26,266 nucleotides of DNA from Bacilli bacterium (GTDB lineage: Bacteria > Bacillota_I > Bacilli_A > RF39 > UBA660). A program made the position numbers and the translations under genes. The number at the start of each line of letters is the position of its first letter. Position 1 is the first letter of the stretch. The stretch spans positions 1-26,266 of the forward strand of contig CAAHEC010000004.1 in NCBI GenBank assembly GCA_900772415.1, written 5' to 3'. The notes under the pieces were generated by a model. That model saw nothing but the letters and a program-made list of their open reading frames with translations, did no database searches and had not been told where the DNA came from. Positions 6,522 through 14,544 of this stretch are shown here, piece after piece.

Positions 6522-7607
6522 ATGTTGGTATCAAAAATATGTTTAACTGGAGGACCTTGTGCAGGAAAAACAACCGCACTTTCTAAAATAGATAATGAAC
6601 TTACTAATATGGGATATAAGGTATTTATAATTGATGAAGTTGCAACAAGAATTATAAACGAGGGAATAAGACCTTTTGGAGAAAACAAAATAAACATGCT
6701 AGACTTTGAAAGAATTTTATTAAAGGAACAGTTAACTAATGAAGAATGTTTTTCTTATGCTGCAAATTTAATAGATAAAAAATGCGTTATAATTTGTGAT
6801 AGAGGAGTCTTTGATGTAAAATCATTTTTAAATGAAAAGGATTTTGATTCTTTAATAAAAGAATTTGGTAAGACGAAGTTAGAACTTATGGATAGCTATG
6901 ATTTGGTAATTAGTCTAACAACAGCTGCTAAGGGTGCACAAAAGTATTACACAACAAGTAATAATAGTGCAAGAAAAGAAGATATAAAAGAGGCTATTAC
7001 AAGTGATGACAAGATAGAAGATGCTTGGAGTTTTCACAATAATTTAAAGATTGTATCAAATAAAAATTCTTTTGATGAAAAGATGAATAATGTTTTAGAA
7101 ATAATAAAAAAACATCTAAATATAGATGAAAAAAAGGAAGCAAAATACGTAGTAGAACTTCCCCTTAATATAGATGATATTTTCTCTCTTAAAGACTGCA
7201 CGAAAATAAGAATTACCCAGACATATTTAAAAACAAATGGTAACTACGAAATGAGGCTTAGAAAAAGAAGTCTTGAAGGTGAAAACACGTATTATGTTAC
7301 GATAAAAAAAACTTATGATGATAAAGAAAAAATAATAACAGAAGAAAAAATAGATGAGAGAACTTACAATATCTTAAAAAATCAAAGAGAAATAATAAAT
7401 GAACTTGATAAAACTAGAGTTTGCTTTTCTTTTAATGATAATATGTATAAACTAGACATGTTTGATAATGGCATGAATATTTTAGAGGCAAGTGCTACAT
7501 CTAAAGTTCCAGAATTTATAAAAGTTATTAAAGATGTTACAAACGATAAAAACTATAAGAACATTAATATAGAATTTGGTAAGAGTTATGTTTACAAAAA
7601 TAAATAA
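6522..7607 (+). CDS. P-loop ATPase/kinase (AAA_28-like) fused to a CYTH domain
   Basis: A 361-residue fusion. The N-terminal half is a P-loop NTPase with Walker A GGPCAGKTT (10-18), VFIIDEVATRII (35-45) and CVIICDRG (88-95) as the Walker B-like strand, resembling the AAA_28 group and kinase-like NTPases. The C-terminal half (about 205-360) looks like a CYTH (triphosphate tunnel) domain: EMRLRKR at 243-249, then alternating charged strands such as YYVTIKKTY and EEKIDERTY. CYTH domains bind triphosphates with divalent metal. The pairing suggests a kinase or phosphotransfer enzyme acting on a nucleotide-like compound, or a triphosphate sensor. It is nearly contiguous with the phosphatase gene and is followed 33 bases later by thymidine kinase. 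The ribosome binding site (AGAAAGG) lies in the end of the previous gene. Confidence 0.8.
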   Translation: MLVSKICLTGGPCAGKTTALSKIDNELTNMGYKVFIIDEVATRIINEGIRPFGENKINMLDFERILLKEQLTNEECFSYAANLIDKKCVIICDRGVFDVKSFLNEKDFDSLIKEFGKTKLELMDSYDLVISLTTAAKGAQKYYTTSNNSARKEDIKEAITSDDKIEDAWSFHNNLKIVSNKNSFDEKMNNVLEIIKKHLNIDEKKEAKYVVELPLNIDDIFSLKDCTKIRITQTYLKTNGNYEMRLRKRSLEGENTYYVTIKKTYDDKEKIITEEKIDERTYNILKNQREIINELDKTRVCFSFNDNMYKLDMFDNGMNILEASATSKVPEFIKVIKDVTNDKNYKNINIEFGKSYVYKNK

Positions 7608-7640
7608 TGGTGATATTCTTTTTTAAGGTAGGTGTTTTAT

Positions 7641-8231
7641 ATGGCTAATTTAGAATTTAGATATGGACCAATGAACTCAGGTAAAAGCATGGCTCTTTTA
7701 CAAATGGCTTATAATTATGAAGAAAATAATAAAAAGGTTATTTTAATAAAATCGGTTATAGATACTAAAGGAGGAGATTATTTAGTATCAAGGATTGGAC
7801 CTAAAAGAAAGATTCAGATAAAACTAGATAAAAAAGAAAGCTTACTTAGTGATGAATACATGGAAAGATTTAAGAAAAATGATGCTATTTTAGTTGATGA
7901 AGCTCAGTTTCTAACTAAAAGTCAGGTAGAAGATTTATGGATAATATCAAAAAAATTAGATATTCCAGTTATTTGTTTTGGACTCAAGACTAATTTTAAA
8001 TCGGAATTTTTTGAAGGCTCTAAGAGATTATTTGAATTATCAGATAAGTTTAAAGAACTAGAGACAATATGTGAATGTGGTAAGAAAGCTAGGTTTAACG
8101 CAAGAAAAATAAATGGCAAATACGTAAAAGATGGATTAGAAAATGTGATAGATGGAGAAAATGAAAAAATAAAATACGTTCCGTTATGTGGAATTTGTTA
8201 CTTAGAAAAAGTTTTTAAAAGAGGTAGATAA
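7641..8231 (+). CDS. tdk: thymidine kinase
   Basis: A 196-residue type II thymidine kinase that phosphorylates thymidine to dTMP for salvage. The P-loop is GPMNSGKS (9-16), the Walker B/DEAQF motif is ILVDEAQFLT, and ICFGLKTNFKSEFFEGS is the usual strand and lid. A zinc site is formed by CECG and the later CGICY. The ATG at 7641 is preferred to the in-frame GTG at 7632, because AAGGTAGG is correctly spaced for the ATG. It is the last gene of the operator-controlled run, with no obvious terminator. It is usually an isolated housekeeping gene in Firmicutes, so its place behind a Nudix-type regulator is notable and suggests control by nucleotide supply. Confidence 0.93.
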   Translation: MANLEFRYGPMNSGKSMALLQMAYNYEENNKKVILIKSVIDTKGGDYLVSRIGPKRKIQIKLDKKESLLSDEYMERFKKNDAILVDEAQFLTKSQVEDLWIISKKLDIPVICFGLKTNFKSEFFEGSKRLFELSDKFKELETICECGKKARFNARKINGKYVKDGLENVIDGENEKIKYVPLCGICYLEKVFKRGR

Positions 8232-8259
8232 TTCGACATATTTTTTAAATTAAAATCAT

Positions 8260-8265
8260 TATAAT
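8260..8265 (+). promoter_or_regulatory. possible -10 of paralog B
   Basis: An exact TATAAT 39 bases before the start of the 72-residue gene. No -35 hexamer lies at the right distance (TCGACA is 21 bases away), so this is only a candidate. Confidence 0.35.
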
Positions 8266-8303
8266 TACTATTGTTTTTTTATTTAAGAAAGGAATAAGTA
8301 GTT

Positions 8304-8522
8304 ATGCAAACAGAAATTGAATTATTAAATTATTTAAAAAATTTTATTATAAGTAAAGAAATATTTAATATAGATATTAAATACGAAGATTTAGACATAT
8401 TAAAAAAATACTATGATAATACTTATGAAAAAGTATCTGTTTTGGTTATGGATGATGAATATGTAGGTATTACGTTTGATAATTTAGATAAAATAAATAC
8501 TTTAATAAAAAAAGTTAGTTAA
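8304..8522 (+). CDS. small conserved hypothetical protein, paralog B
   Basis: A 72-residue protein of unknown function, homologous to the 90-residue protein at 4847-5119. Both have a YYD..Y segment followed by the identical LVMDDEYVGITFDNLDKI. This copy is shorter at the N-terminus and ends soon after the block. It has a clear ribosome binding site (AAGAAAGGA) and sits between thymidine kinase and murD. The two copies bracket the regulated cassette without carrying its operators. The function cannot be inferred from sequence; a small regulatory or adaptor protein is possible. Confidence 0.75.
   Translation: MQTEIELLNYLKNFIISKEIFNIDIKYEDLDILKKYYDNTYEKVSVLVMDDEYVGITFDNLDKINTLIKKVS
8442..8495 (+). 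repeat. 54-nt coding repeat, copy B
   Basis: Partner of 5015-5068: same 18-residue translation, with only five silent differences. The flanking codons differ, so this is a conserved protein core and not a recent large duplication. Confidence 0.9.
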
Positions 8523-8538
8523 AACACGTTTATTATAG

Positions 8539-8544
8539 TATAAT
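8539..8544 (+). promoter_or_regulatory. possible -10 of murD
   Basis: TATAAT 19 bases before the murD start. The -35 region (around 8515-8521) is poor, so transcription from upstream is also possible. Confidence 0.4.
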
Positions 8545-8562
8545 TATTATGAGGTGTTATGT

Positions 8563-9906
8563 ATGTTTGAAAATAATAAAATATTTATATTAGGATTTGC
8601 AAGAAGTGGTTATGAAGCTGCTAAATTTTTAGTAAAAAGAGGAAACGAAGTTTTAATAAATGATGGTAAAGATGAAAGTAAAGTAGATCAAGATAAACTA
8701 AAAGAACTAAAAGATTTAGGCGTTAAGTTTTACTTTGGTTCACATCCAGATGACTTGTTAGATGAAAGCTATGACTATTTAATTAAGAATCCAGGTGTCC
8801 CAATTCATCATAAATATGTAGAAAAAGCAGAAAAACTTAAAATAGAAGTTATTAATGAAGTAGAAATGGCATATAGATTGTTGCCAAAAGATGTTACGTT
8901 AGTTTCTATTACTGGTACTAATGGTAAGACAACAACTACAACACTTACTTACGAAATGATTAAAGAAGAAGGTATTAGATGCCATCTAGCTGGAAATATA
9001 GGATATCCTTTATGTAGTTTTTTAGATAAATTACAAAAGGGCGATGTAATCGTTATGGAAACGTCTTGCCAGCAACTTAATAACGTAAAAGAATTTAAGC
9101 CCCATATAGCGGTTATGACTAATTTATCAGAAGCACACGTTGATTTCTTTGATAATAGTTATAAGAAGTATAAAGATGTTAAAACAAAGATATTTAAAAA
9201 CCAAACAAAAGATGATATTGCAATTCTTAATTTAGAAAATGATGAAGTATTAAAGCAAACAGAAAATATTAAGTCTAAGAAGTTATATTTCTCATCAAAG
9301 AAAAAGGCCGATTGCTACTTAAAAGATGATATTATTTACTATAATGATGAAGAAGTACTTGATACTAATAGAATGATTATAGTAGGTAACCATAATAAAG
9401 AAAACGTAATGGCATCTATTATGGTAGCAAAAGAGTTTAATGTATCAAACGAGACCATTAGAAAAGTTGTCTACAATTTTAAAGGTGTTGAGCACAGACT
9501 AGAATTTTCAGGGGAAGTTGATGGTGTTAAGTATTATAATGATACTGAAGCTACTAACATTAAATGTACTCAAATTGCACTTTCTTCATTTAATAAGCCA
9601 ACCATAATTATATTAGGTGGGTTAGAAAGAGGACAAGACTTTAACGAACTTACACCATATATGAAAAACGTAAAAGCTGTTTTAGCAATTGGTGAATGTA
9701 GGAAAAGAGTAGAAGACTACGCGAAAAGTTTAAAAATCCCTGTTTATACTCATGAATTTTTAAAAGATGCTATGAAAGAAATAGAAGGTATTAAAAAAAG
9801 CGGAGACGTTGTTTTATTATCTCCAGCATCAGCATCTTGGGATCAATATAAAGAATGTGAAATTAGAGGGAAAGAGTTTAAAGACTACGTAAGAAAATTA
9901 AAATAA
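8563..9906 (+). CDS. murD: UDP-N-acetylmuramoylalanine--D-glutamate ligase
   Basis: A 447-residue Mur ligase, normal length for MurD. It adds D-glutamate to UDP-MurNAc-L-alanine in cytoplasmic peptidoglycan synthesis. The N-terminal UDP-binding domain starts with FILGFARSGYEAAKFL. The ATP P-loop is TGTNGKTTTT from about 117, and METSCQQL replaces the usual SSFQL region. HRLEF leads to YYNDTEATN (D327-N332), and the C-terminal domain contains GGLERGQDF and LLSPASASWDQYK. The common family form is NDSKATN, so Glu329 stands where Lys is usual, which may be a lineage trait. The start at 8563 is chosen over the GTG at 8554 because GAGGTG is correctly spaced for it. A terminator follows. Confidence 0.95.
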   Translation: MFENNKIFILGFARSGYEAAKFLVKRGNEVLINDGKDESKVDQDKLKELKDLGVKFYFGSHPDDLLDESYDYLIKNPGVPIHHKYVEKAEKLKIEVINEVEMAYRLLPKDVTLVSITGTNGKTTTTTLTYEMIKEEGIRCHLAGNIGYPLCSFLDKLQKGDVIVMETSCQQLNNVKEFKPHIAVMTNLSEAHVDFFDNSYKKYKDVKTKIFKNQTKDDIAILNLENDEVLKQTENIKSKKLYFSSKKKADCYLKDDIIYYNDEEVLDTNRMIIVGNHNKENVMASIMVAKEFNVSNETIRKVVYNFKGVEHRLEFSGEVDGVKYYNDTEATNIKCTQIALSSFNKPTIIILGGLERGQDFNELTPYMKNVKAVLAIGECRKRVEDYAKSLKIPVYTHEFLKDAMKEIEGIKKSGDVVLLSPASASWDQYKECEIRGKEFKDYVRKLK

Positions 9907-9932
9907 AAAGGTTATCTTACTTTAAAATATGT

Positions 9933-9971
9933 AAAAGAGGATTTTACTAAAAAGTAATTTCTCTTTTTTAT
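9933..9971 (+). terminator. terminator after murD
   Basis: AAAAGAG (9933-9939) pairs with CTCTTTT (9961-9967), with an inner TTACT/AGTAA stem, followed by a T-rich tract. It separates murD from miaB. Confidence 0.65.
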
Positions 9972-10009
9972 TTTATATGTTATACTTATTTAAGAAATGA
10001 GTGATTGAT

Positions 10010-11437
10010 ATGTTAAAACCAAATTATATAGAAGCTAAAAAAAGAACTAAAGAAGATATAAAAGTATTAAGAAATGAATATAAAATTCCAGATGAAGTTA
10101 AAAACTTAGGAGAAAATAAAAAGTACTTTATTAAGACTTATGGTTGTCAGATGAATGAACATGATAGTGAAGTTATATCTGCAATATTAGAAGATATGAA
10201 GTTCACCAAAACAGATGATTATGAAAATGCTGACTTAATTATTTTAAATACTTGTGCTATTAGAGAAAACGCACATAATAAAACTTTTGGGATGCTTGGC
10301 AGAATAAAGCACTTAAAGCAGGCTGAGCCTAATTTAATGGTTGGACTTGCAGGGTGTATGAGTCAGGAAGAAAACGTAGTAGATGAAATAATTAATAAGT
10401 ATAAATGGATGGATTTTGTATTTGGAACTCATAATATCTATAAGCTTCCAGAAATTCTAAAAGAACATATGAAAACAGAAAAACTAGAGGTTAACGTATG
10501 GTCTAATGAAGGAAACGTAATAGAAGGACTTCCATCAAAAAGAGATTCTAAATATAAAGCATGGGTAAATATTATGTATGGTTGTGATAAGTTTTGTACG
10601 TACTGCATTGTTCCTTATACAAGAGGTAAACAAAGAAGTAGAATGCCAGAAGATATAATAAGTGAAGTTAAAAACTTAAAAGAACAAGGTTATATGGAAG
10701 TTACATTACTTGGTCAAAATGTTAATGCATATGGTAAGGACTTTAAAGATAGAAATTATAAAATGGAAAACTTACTTGAAGATGTAGCTAAAACAGGTAT
10801 TAATAGAGTAAGGTTTGTAACATCACATCCTTGGGACTTTACTGATAATATGATTGATATAATTAAAAAGTATGATAATATTTGTAACTATATTCATCTT
10901 CCAGTACAATCAGGTTCATCTAGAATATTAAAGCTTATGGGAAGACGTTATACCAAAGAATCATACTTAGAACTTTATAAAAAAATAAGAGAAAAATTAG
11001 GTGATAACGCATCTATTACAACCGACATAATAGTAGGATTTCCAGGTGAAACAAATGAGGATTTTGAAGAAACTTTAAAACTTGCAGAAGAATGTAAATA
11101 TGATTCAGCATTTACTTTTATATACTCTCCAAGAGAAGGCACTCCAGCTGCTAAAATGGAAGATAACGTATCAAAGGAAGAAAAAGAAGAAAGATTATAT
11201 AAACTTAATGAAATTATAAATAAGTATGCTAAAGAAGCTAATGAAAGATTAGTTGGTAAAGTTATGCCTGTTTTATTAGAAAACGTAAGTGAAAAAGATG
11301 AAAATATGTTAGCTGGTTATACTGATACCATGAAATTAGTTAATGTTAAGGCAGATAAAAAATATATTGGTAAAATAGTAAACGTTAAAATTACTGATGC
11401 TAAAACTTGGAGTTTGGATGGTAAGATAGATGAATGA
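10010..11437 (+). CDS. miaB: tRNA-2-methylthio-N6-dimethylallyladenosine synthase
   Basis: A 475-residue radical-SAM methylthiotransferase that converts i6A37 to ms2i6A37 in tRNAs reading UNN codons. The N-terminal domain binds one 4Fe-4S cluster through Cys46 (TYGCQMNEHDSE), Cys82 (LNTCAIRENA) and Cys116 (AGCMSQEE). The radical-SAM cluster is bound by Cys192, Cys196 and Cys199 (GCDKFCTYC). GFPGETNEDFEE and a C-terminal TRAM domain (GYTDTMKLV to the end) complete it. It is full length. ATG 10010 is chosen over the in-frame GTG at 10001; the ribosome binding site is weak. The TGA stop is a true stop, which argues for genetic code 11. The next gene overlaps it by eight bases. Confidence 0.95.
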   Translation: MLKPNYIEAKKRTKEDIKVLRNEYKIPDEVKNLGENKKYFIKTYGCQMNEHDSEVISAILEDMKFTKTDDYENADLIILNTCAIRENAHNKTFGMLGRIKHLKQAEPNLMVGLAGCMSQEENVVDEIINKYKWMDFVFGTHNIYKLPEILKEHMKTEKLEVNVWSNEGNVIEGLPSKRDSKYKAWVNIMYGCDKFCTYCIVPYTRGKQRSRMPEDIISEVKNLKEQGYMEVTLLGQNVNAYGKDFKDRNYKMENLLEDVAKTGINRVRFVTSHPWDFTDNMIDIIKKYDNICNYIHLPVQSGSSRILKLMGRRYTKESYLELYKKIREKLGDNASITTDIIVGFPGETNEDFEETLKLAEECKYDSAFTFIYSPREGTPAAKMEDNVSKEEKEERLYKLNEIINKYAKEANERLVGKVMPVLLENVSEKDENMLAGYTDTMKLVNVKADKKYIGKIVNVKITDAKTWSLDGKIDE

Positions 11438-11753
11438 CATAGAAGAAAAAATAGATGAATTATTTGATGAATTAAAAAATAAGGATATATATTTAAATTA
11501 TATAAAAGCTAAGAAACAATTAAAAAGTAATAATGAAGTAACTAATATAATAAATAAAATAAAAAGATTACAAAAAATATGTACTAATAATGATGATCCT
11601 AAATTAGAAGATGAAATAAAGAAATTATATGATGCATTAAATAGTTATCCAATATATCAAAGCTATTTAAATTTAAAAGATTTACTAAATGAAGAACTTA
11701 TAATAATAAAAAACCAATTTGAAAATTACTTTAAAGATATTTTGAAATTTTAA
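11430..11753 (+). CDS. YlbF/YmcA (RicA-like) family protein
   Basis: A 107-residue, wholly helical, Lys- and Glu-rich protein with the YlbF/YmcA pattern: conserved YLNYIKAKKQLKSNNEVTN, LQK, then a SYPIYQSYLNLKDLLNEEL segment. In Bacillus subtilis ymcA lies just after the miaB gene (ymcB), the same order as here. There it joins YlbF and YaaT in the Y-complex that supports RNase Y mRNA processing and development. The start overlaps miaB by eight bases, so translation is likely coupled. A perfect terminator follows. Whether it behaves as YmcA or as YlbF cannot be told from this window. Confidence 0.75.
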   Translation: MNDIEEKIDELFDELKNKDIYLNYIKAKKQLKSNNEVTNIINKIKRLQKICTNNDDPKLEDEIKKLYDALNSYPIYQSYLNLKDLLNEELIIIKNQFENYFKDILKF

Positions 11754-11769
11754 AATTATTTTAATAATT

Positions 11770-11793
11770 AAGATGAATATTCATCTTTTTTTT
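11770..11793 (+). terminator. rho-independent terminator of the miaB operon
   Basis: AAGATGA (11770-11776) and TCATCTT (11781-11787) form a perfect stem around ATAT, followed by a long T-run. Confidence 0.9.
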
Positions 11794-11817
11794 GACGAAA
11801 TTTTACAAGATTGTTAT

Positions 11818-11968
11818 CCACAAAGCTAAAAAACTTGATTTAGTGGTGGGTAAATGCTATTATAAACATGTAGAAAGTAAGGGTAAGGAGGAGTATTTGT
11901 GGATAAGACAAGAAATAAAATATTTGTAGGTGTTTAGCACTACTTTTAGTAATGGTAGCAGGTTATGC
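11818..11968 (+). repeat. direct repeat copy 1: promoter, leader and signal-peptide region
   Basis: Aligns along its length with 26115-26266. From the GTG start to the end of the signal-peptide core, the two copies differ only by one silent change and one missing base in copy 1. The promoter -10 region and leader are also well conserved. The spacer between -35 and -10 is the most divergent part. Confidence 0.9.
11835..11863 (+). promoter_or_regulatory. promoter of surface-protein copy 1
   Basis: TTGATT (11835-11840), a 17-base spacer containing GGTGGG, then TATTAT (11858-11863). The leader runs to a strong AAGGAGGA ribosome binding site. The same elements recur in copy 2. Confidence 0.7.
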
Positions 11969-12605
11969 ATTATTTAGTCAGAACCTAACAATAAATGGAA
12001 CAGCAAAAGCACAAGGTGATTTTTCTGTTACACCAACGTGTCAAGCAGGAATACCAACAAATTTAGTTGAAAGTGCTAAATTAGTAGTGACTGATTGGGT
12101 AGATGAAAATGGATATTATGATGATTCTTGCACGGTAAATGGTAATAATATAAATTTTAAAACTAGTTTAAAATGGCCAGGAGCAAGAAGGTATTTTGTT
12201 GTAAAAGTAACAAACACAGGAAGTATTGATGCAATTGAATCTTATGATTATCATAATGATACCCATAATTTTTGTTATGATATGAACGGAAATGATAAAT
12301 TTGAATCAGATGAATGTAATAATAGCATTATTGATTGGACAAAAATAGTAGATTATACTGGAATTGGCGTAATTGCATTTGAAGATAATAATGGAAAGTT
12401 ATTTACATTAGATAATATAACAGAAGAAAATAAATCAAATTTTGTAACGGAAAACGGAGATATTATGTTAAAACCAGGATTCTCAGGTTATTATATTTTT
12501 GGCTTTGGACTTAATAGGGAAGGTCAGGGAACTGGAGCTGCAGAATTCTCAATGAAATTAGATTATTCGATGACTGTACCATATTCACAACCAACAACGA
12601 AATAG
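11899..12605 (+). pseudogene. TasA/camelysin-like secreted protein, frameshifted in the signal peptide
   Basis: The natural start is the GTG at 11899, after AAGGAGGA, beginning MDKTRNKIFVG. One base is missing between 11929 and 11932 compared with the second copy (GTAGG-TG against GTAGGATG), so this frame hits TAG at 11935. The rest of the protein continues in another frame from 11919 to 12605: signal core LALLLVMVAGYA, then ALFSQNLTINGTAKAQGDF and a roughly 200-residue beta-rich part with FVVKVTNTGSIDA, like TasA/camelysin proteins. Translation from ATG 11952 would lack the positively charged signal-peptide start and has no ribosome binding site, so the product would not be exported. The downstream frame is fully intact, which points to a very recent mutation, an on/off switch or a sequencing error. 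No signal peptidase SipW gene is visible nearby. Confidence 0.8.
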
Positions 12606-12627
12606 TGTTTTACCACTATTTTTTTTG
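12600..12627 (+). terminator. rho-independent terminator
   Basis: AAATAGTG (12600-12607) pairs perfectly with CACTATTT (12614-12621) around a six-base loop, with a T-run after it. It overlaps the stop codon of the surface-protein copy. Confidence 0.9.
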
Positions 12628-12657
12628 TAAACGTATTTAATTTATTTATCATTTTAA

Positions 12658-12686
12658 TTGTTAAAAAATGTCAAATGTATTATAAT
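12658..12686 (+). promoter_or_regulatory. promoter of the cdsA-rseP-fmt operon
   Basis: TTGTTA (12658-12663), a 17-base spacer and TATAAT (12681-12686). It covers the apparent TTG start of the longer frame, so cdsA begins at 12709. Confidence 0.75.
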
Positions 12687-12708
12687 ATTATTGTTAGGAT
12701 GTGATTAT

Positions 12709-13482
12709 ATGAAAAAAAGAGTTATAAGTGCTATAGTAGCTCTTATAATATTTGTTCCGCTTGTTATATTAGGCGGTGTGTATCTTAAGATTGCGACGTG
12801 CGTTTTAGGTGTTTTAGCAATGAAAGAGTTTCTTAATTTACCTCATAAAAATAAAAGACCTTTATATGTTGATGTAATTATTTATGCACTTACAATATTA
12901 CTTGTTTTTATTGATGAAAAAAGAGAAATATATTATTTTTTAACTATGATTATACCTTTACTTGCTGTTATTTATTGTAATGATAATAAAAAGTATAATG
13001 CTGATGAAGCTTTTAAATTAATTGGTATGACATATTTAGTAGGTACGGTATTTCATAAGTTTTTATTAATAAGAGGAGAGAGTCTAATGCTTTTTGTATA
13101 TTTATTTTTAATAACTATGCTTACTGATACATATGCTCATTTAGCAGGTACGTTAATTGGCAAACACAAATTAGCTCCTAAAATATCTCCAAATAAAACA
13201 TGGGAAGGTGCTATTATTGGAGGCATATTTGGTACTTTATGTGCAGCAACATTTTATTATATTGCTATATCAAGTAATGTAAATGTATTAGGCTTATTAA
13301 TAGTGACTTTATTTTTATCGTGTTTGGGACAACTTGGAGATTTATTCTTTAGTGCTGTTAAAAGAAATCATGATATAAAGGATTTTTCTAATATAATGCC
13401 TGGACATGGTGGTGTGTTAGATAGATTAGATAGTATTATTTTTGTTATTATTGGATATATTTTATTATCAGGAATAATATAG
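12709..13482 (+). CDS. cdsA: phosphatidate cytidylyltransferase
   Basis: A 257-residue integral membrane enzyme that makes CDP-diacylglycerol from phosphatidate and CTP, the branch point for phosphatidylglycerol and cardiolipin. About seven or eight hydrophobic segments cover the protein. The family signature is at the C-terminus: KLAPKISPNKTWEGAIIGG, KRNHDIKDFSNIMPGHGG and VLDRLDS. The start is ATG 12709 (MKKRVISAIV), with AGGATGTGA before it. The frame is open further upstream, but that part overlaps the promoter. It is the first gene of a tight operon; the rseP ribosome binding site overlaps its stop. In many Firmicutes cdsA and rseP are neighbours, as here. Confidence 0.95.
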   Translation: MKKRVISAIVALIIFVPLVILGGVYLKIATCVLGVLAMKEFLNLPHKNKRPLYVDVIIYALTILLVFIDEKREIYYFLTMIIPLLAVIYCNDNKKYNADEAFKLIGMTYLVGTVFHKFLLIRGESLMLFVYLFLITMLTDTYAHLAGTLIGKHKLAPKISPNKTWEGAIIGGIFGTLCAATFYYIAISSNVNVLGLLIVTLFLSCLGQLGDLFFSAVKRNHDIKDFSNIMPGHGGVLDRLDSIIFVIIGYILLSGII

Positions 13483-13491
13483 GAGGAAAAA

Positions 13492-14532
13492 ATGACTTTA
13501 ATATATTTTATCTTAATGCTTGGTACAATAGTTTTTATTCATGAATTAGGTCACTTTATATGGGCTAAAAAATCAGGTGTTTATTGTTATGAATTTTCTT
13601 TAGGCTTTGGGCCAAAATTATTTTCTTTTAATAGAAAAGGCGATGAAACAAAATACTGTTTAAGACTAATACCACTTGGTGGGTATGTTGCTATGGCAGG
13701 TGAAGAAGTAGATGATGATAAAAATGTACCTAAAGATAAAAAGATGTATAATAAACCATGGTATAAAAAACTTCTTATTGTTTTAGCGGGTGTTACAAAT
13801 AACTTTATATTAGGTTTTGTAGTATTATTTTTGATAGCATTAATATATGGTTCTTATAATACTAGACCTATTGTTGGTGCTGTACTTAAAGATTCTGCAA
13901 GTTATAAAGCTGGTATTAAATCTGATGATAAAATACTTAGTATAAATGGAGAAAAAACAAAAACTTGGGATGATGTTACGCTAAAACTTACTTTGGCTAA
14001 TAACAATAAATATCAGGTTTTTACTGTAAAAAGAGGTTCTAAAACTAAAGAAATAAAAGTAAAGCCTGATAAAATTACTGACAAAAAAGGAAATGTTTCT
14101 TATTCTTATGGTATAACACTTGATAGTACAAGATATCATGGACTTTCAAATGCTCTTAGATATTCTACTAGTAAGTTTGGATCTATCTTTAATTCTATGT
14201 TTGTAACTATTAAGGCCTTATTTACTGGAAAAGTTGGAATAAACTCTCTATCAGGTCCAGTTGGAATTTATACGATAGTAGGAAGTCAAAGTAAAGCAGG
14301 GCTTTCAGGATTATTATACTTACTTGCATATTTATCTATAAATGTTGGTTTTATTAATTTAATTCCATTTCCTGCCTTTGATGGATATCGTGCTGTAGTA
14401 ATTTTATTTGAAAGGATAACTGGTAAAAAAGTAAATGCAAAAGTAGATGCAATTGTAAATAGTATAGGATTATATTTGCTTTTTGCACTTATGATATATG
14501 TAACTATAAAGGATGTATTAAGACTTTTCTAA
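13492..14532 (+). CDS. rseP: RIP metalloprotease (site-2 protease, M50 family)
   Basis: A 346-residue membrane zinc protease of the RseP/RasP family that cleaves membrane-embedded substrates such as anti-sigma factors and leftover signal peptides. The zinc motif HELGH (17-21) sits in the first membrane segment. A single PDZ domain follows the second membrane segment (about 125-200, with AGIKSDDKILSINGE), and NLIPFPAFDGYR near residues 290-305 gives the third metal ligand. A last membrane segment ends the protein. The start is supported by AGGAGGAAAA. It lies between cdsA and fmt in one operon. No anti-sigma factor is encoded nearby. Confidence 0.95.
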   Translation: MTLIYFILMLGTIVFIHELGHFIWAKKSGVYCYEFSLGFGPKLFSFNRKGDETKYCLRLIPLGGYVAMAGEEVDDDKNVPKDKKMYNKPWYKKLLIVLAGVTNNFILGFVVLFLIALIYGSYNTRPIVGAVLKDSASYKAGIKSDDKILSINGEKTKTWDDVTLKLTLANNNKYQVFTVKRGSKTKEIKVKPDKITDKKGNVSYSYGITLDSTRYHGLSNALRYSTSKFGSIFNSMFVTIKALFTGKVGINSLSGPVGIYTIVGSQSKAGLSGLLYLLAYLSINVGFINLIPFPAFDGYRAVVILFERITGKKVNAKVDAIVNSIGLYLLFALMIYVTIKDVLRLF

Positions 14533-14544
14533 GAAAAGTCTTTC
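14520..14544 (+). terminator. hairpin between rseP and fmt, possible weak terminator
   Basis: AGACTTTT (14521-14528) pairs with AAAAGTCT (14534-14541), followed by the broken T-run TTTCTT. It overlaps the rseP stop and lies just before the fmt ribosome binding site, so it may lower but not abolish fmt expression. Confidence 0.45.

Noticed and set aside
11430..11460. Mycoplasma-type code in which TGA means tryptophan
   Set aside because: miaB ends in TGA, and reading on gives nonsense with several more TGAs. Tryptophan is TGG throughout.
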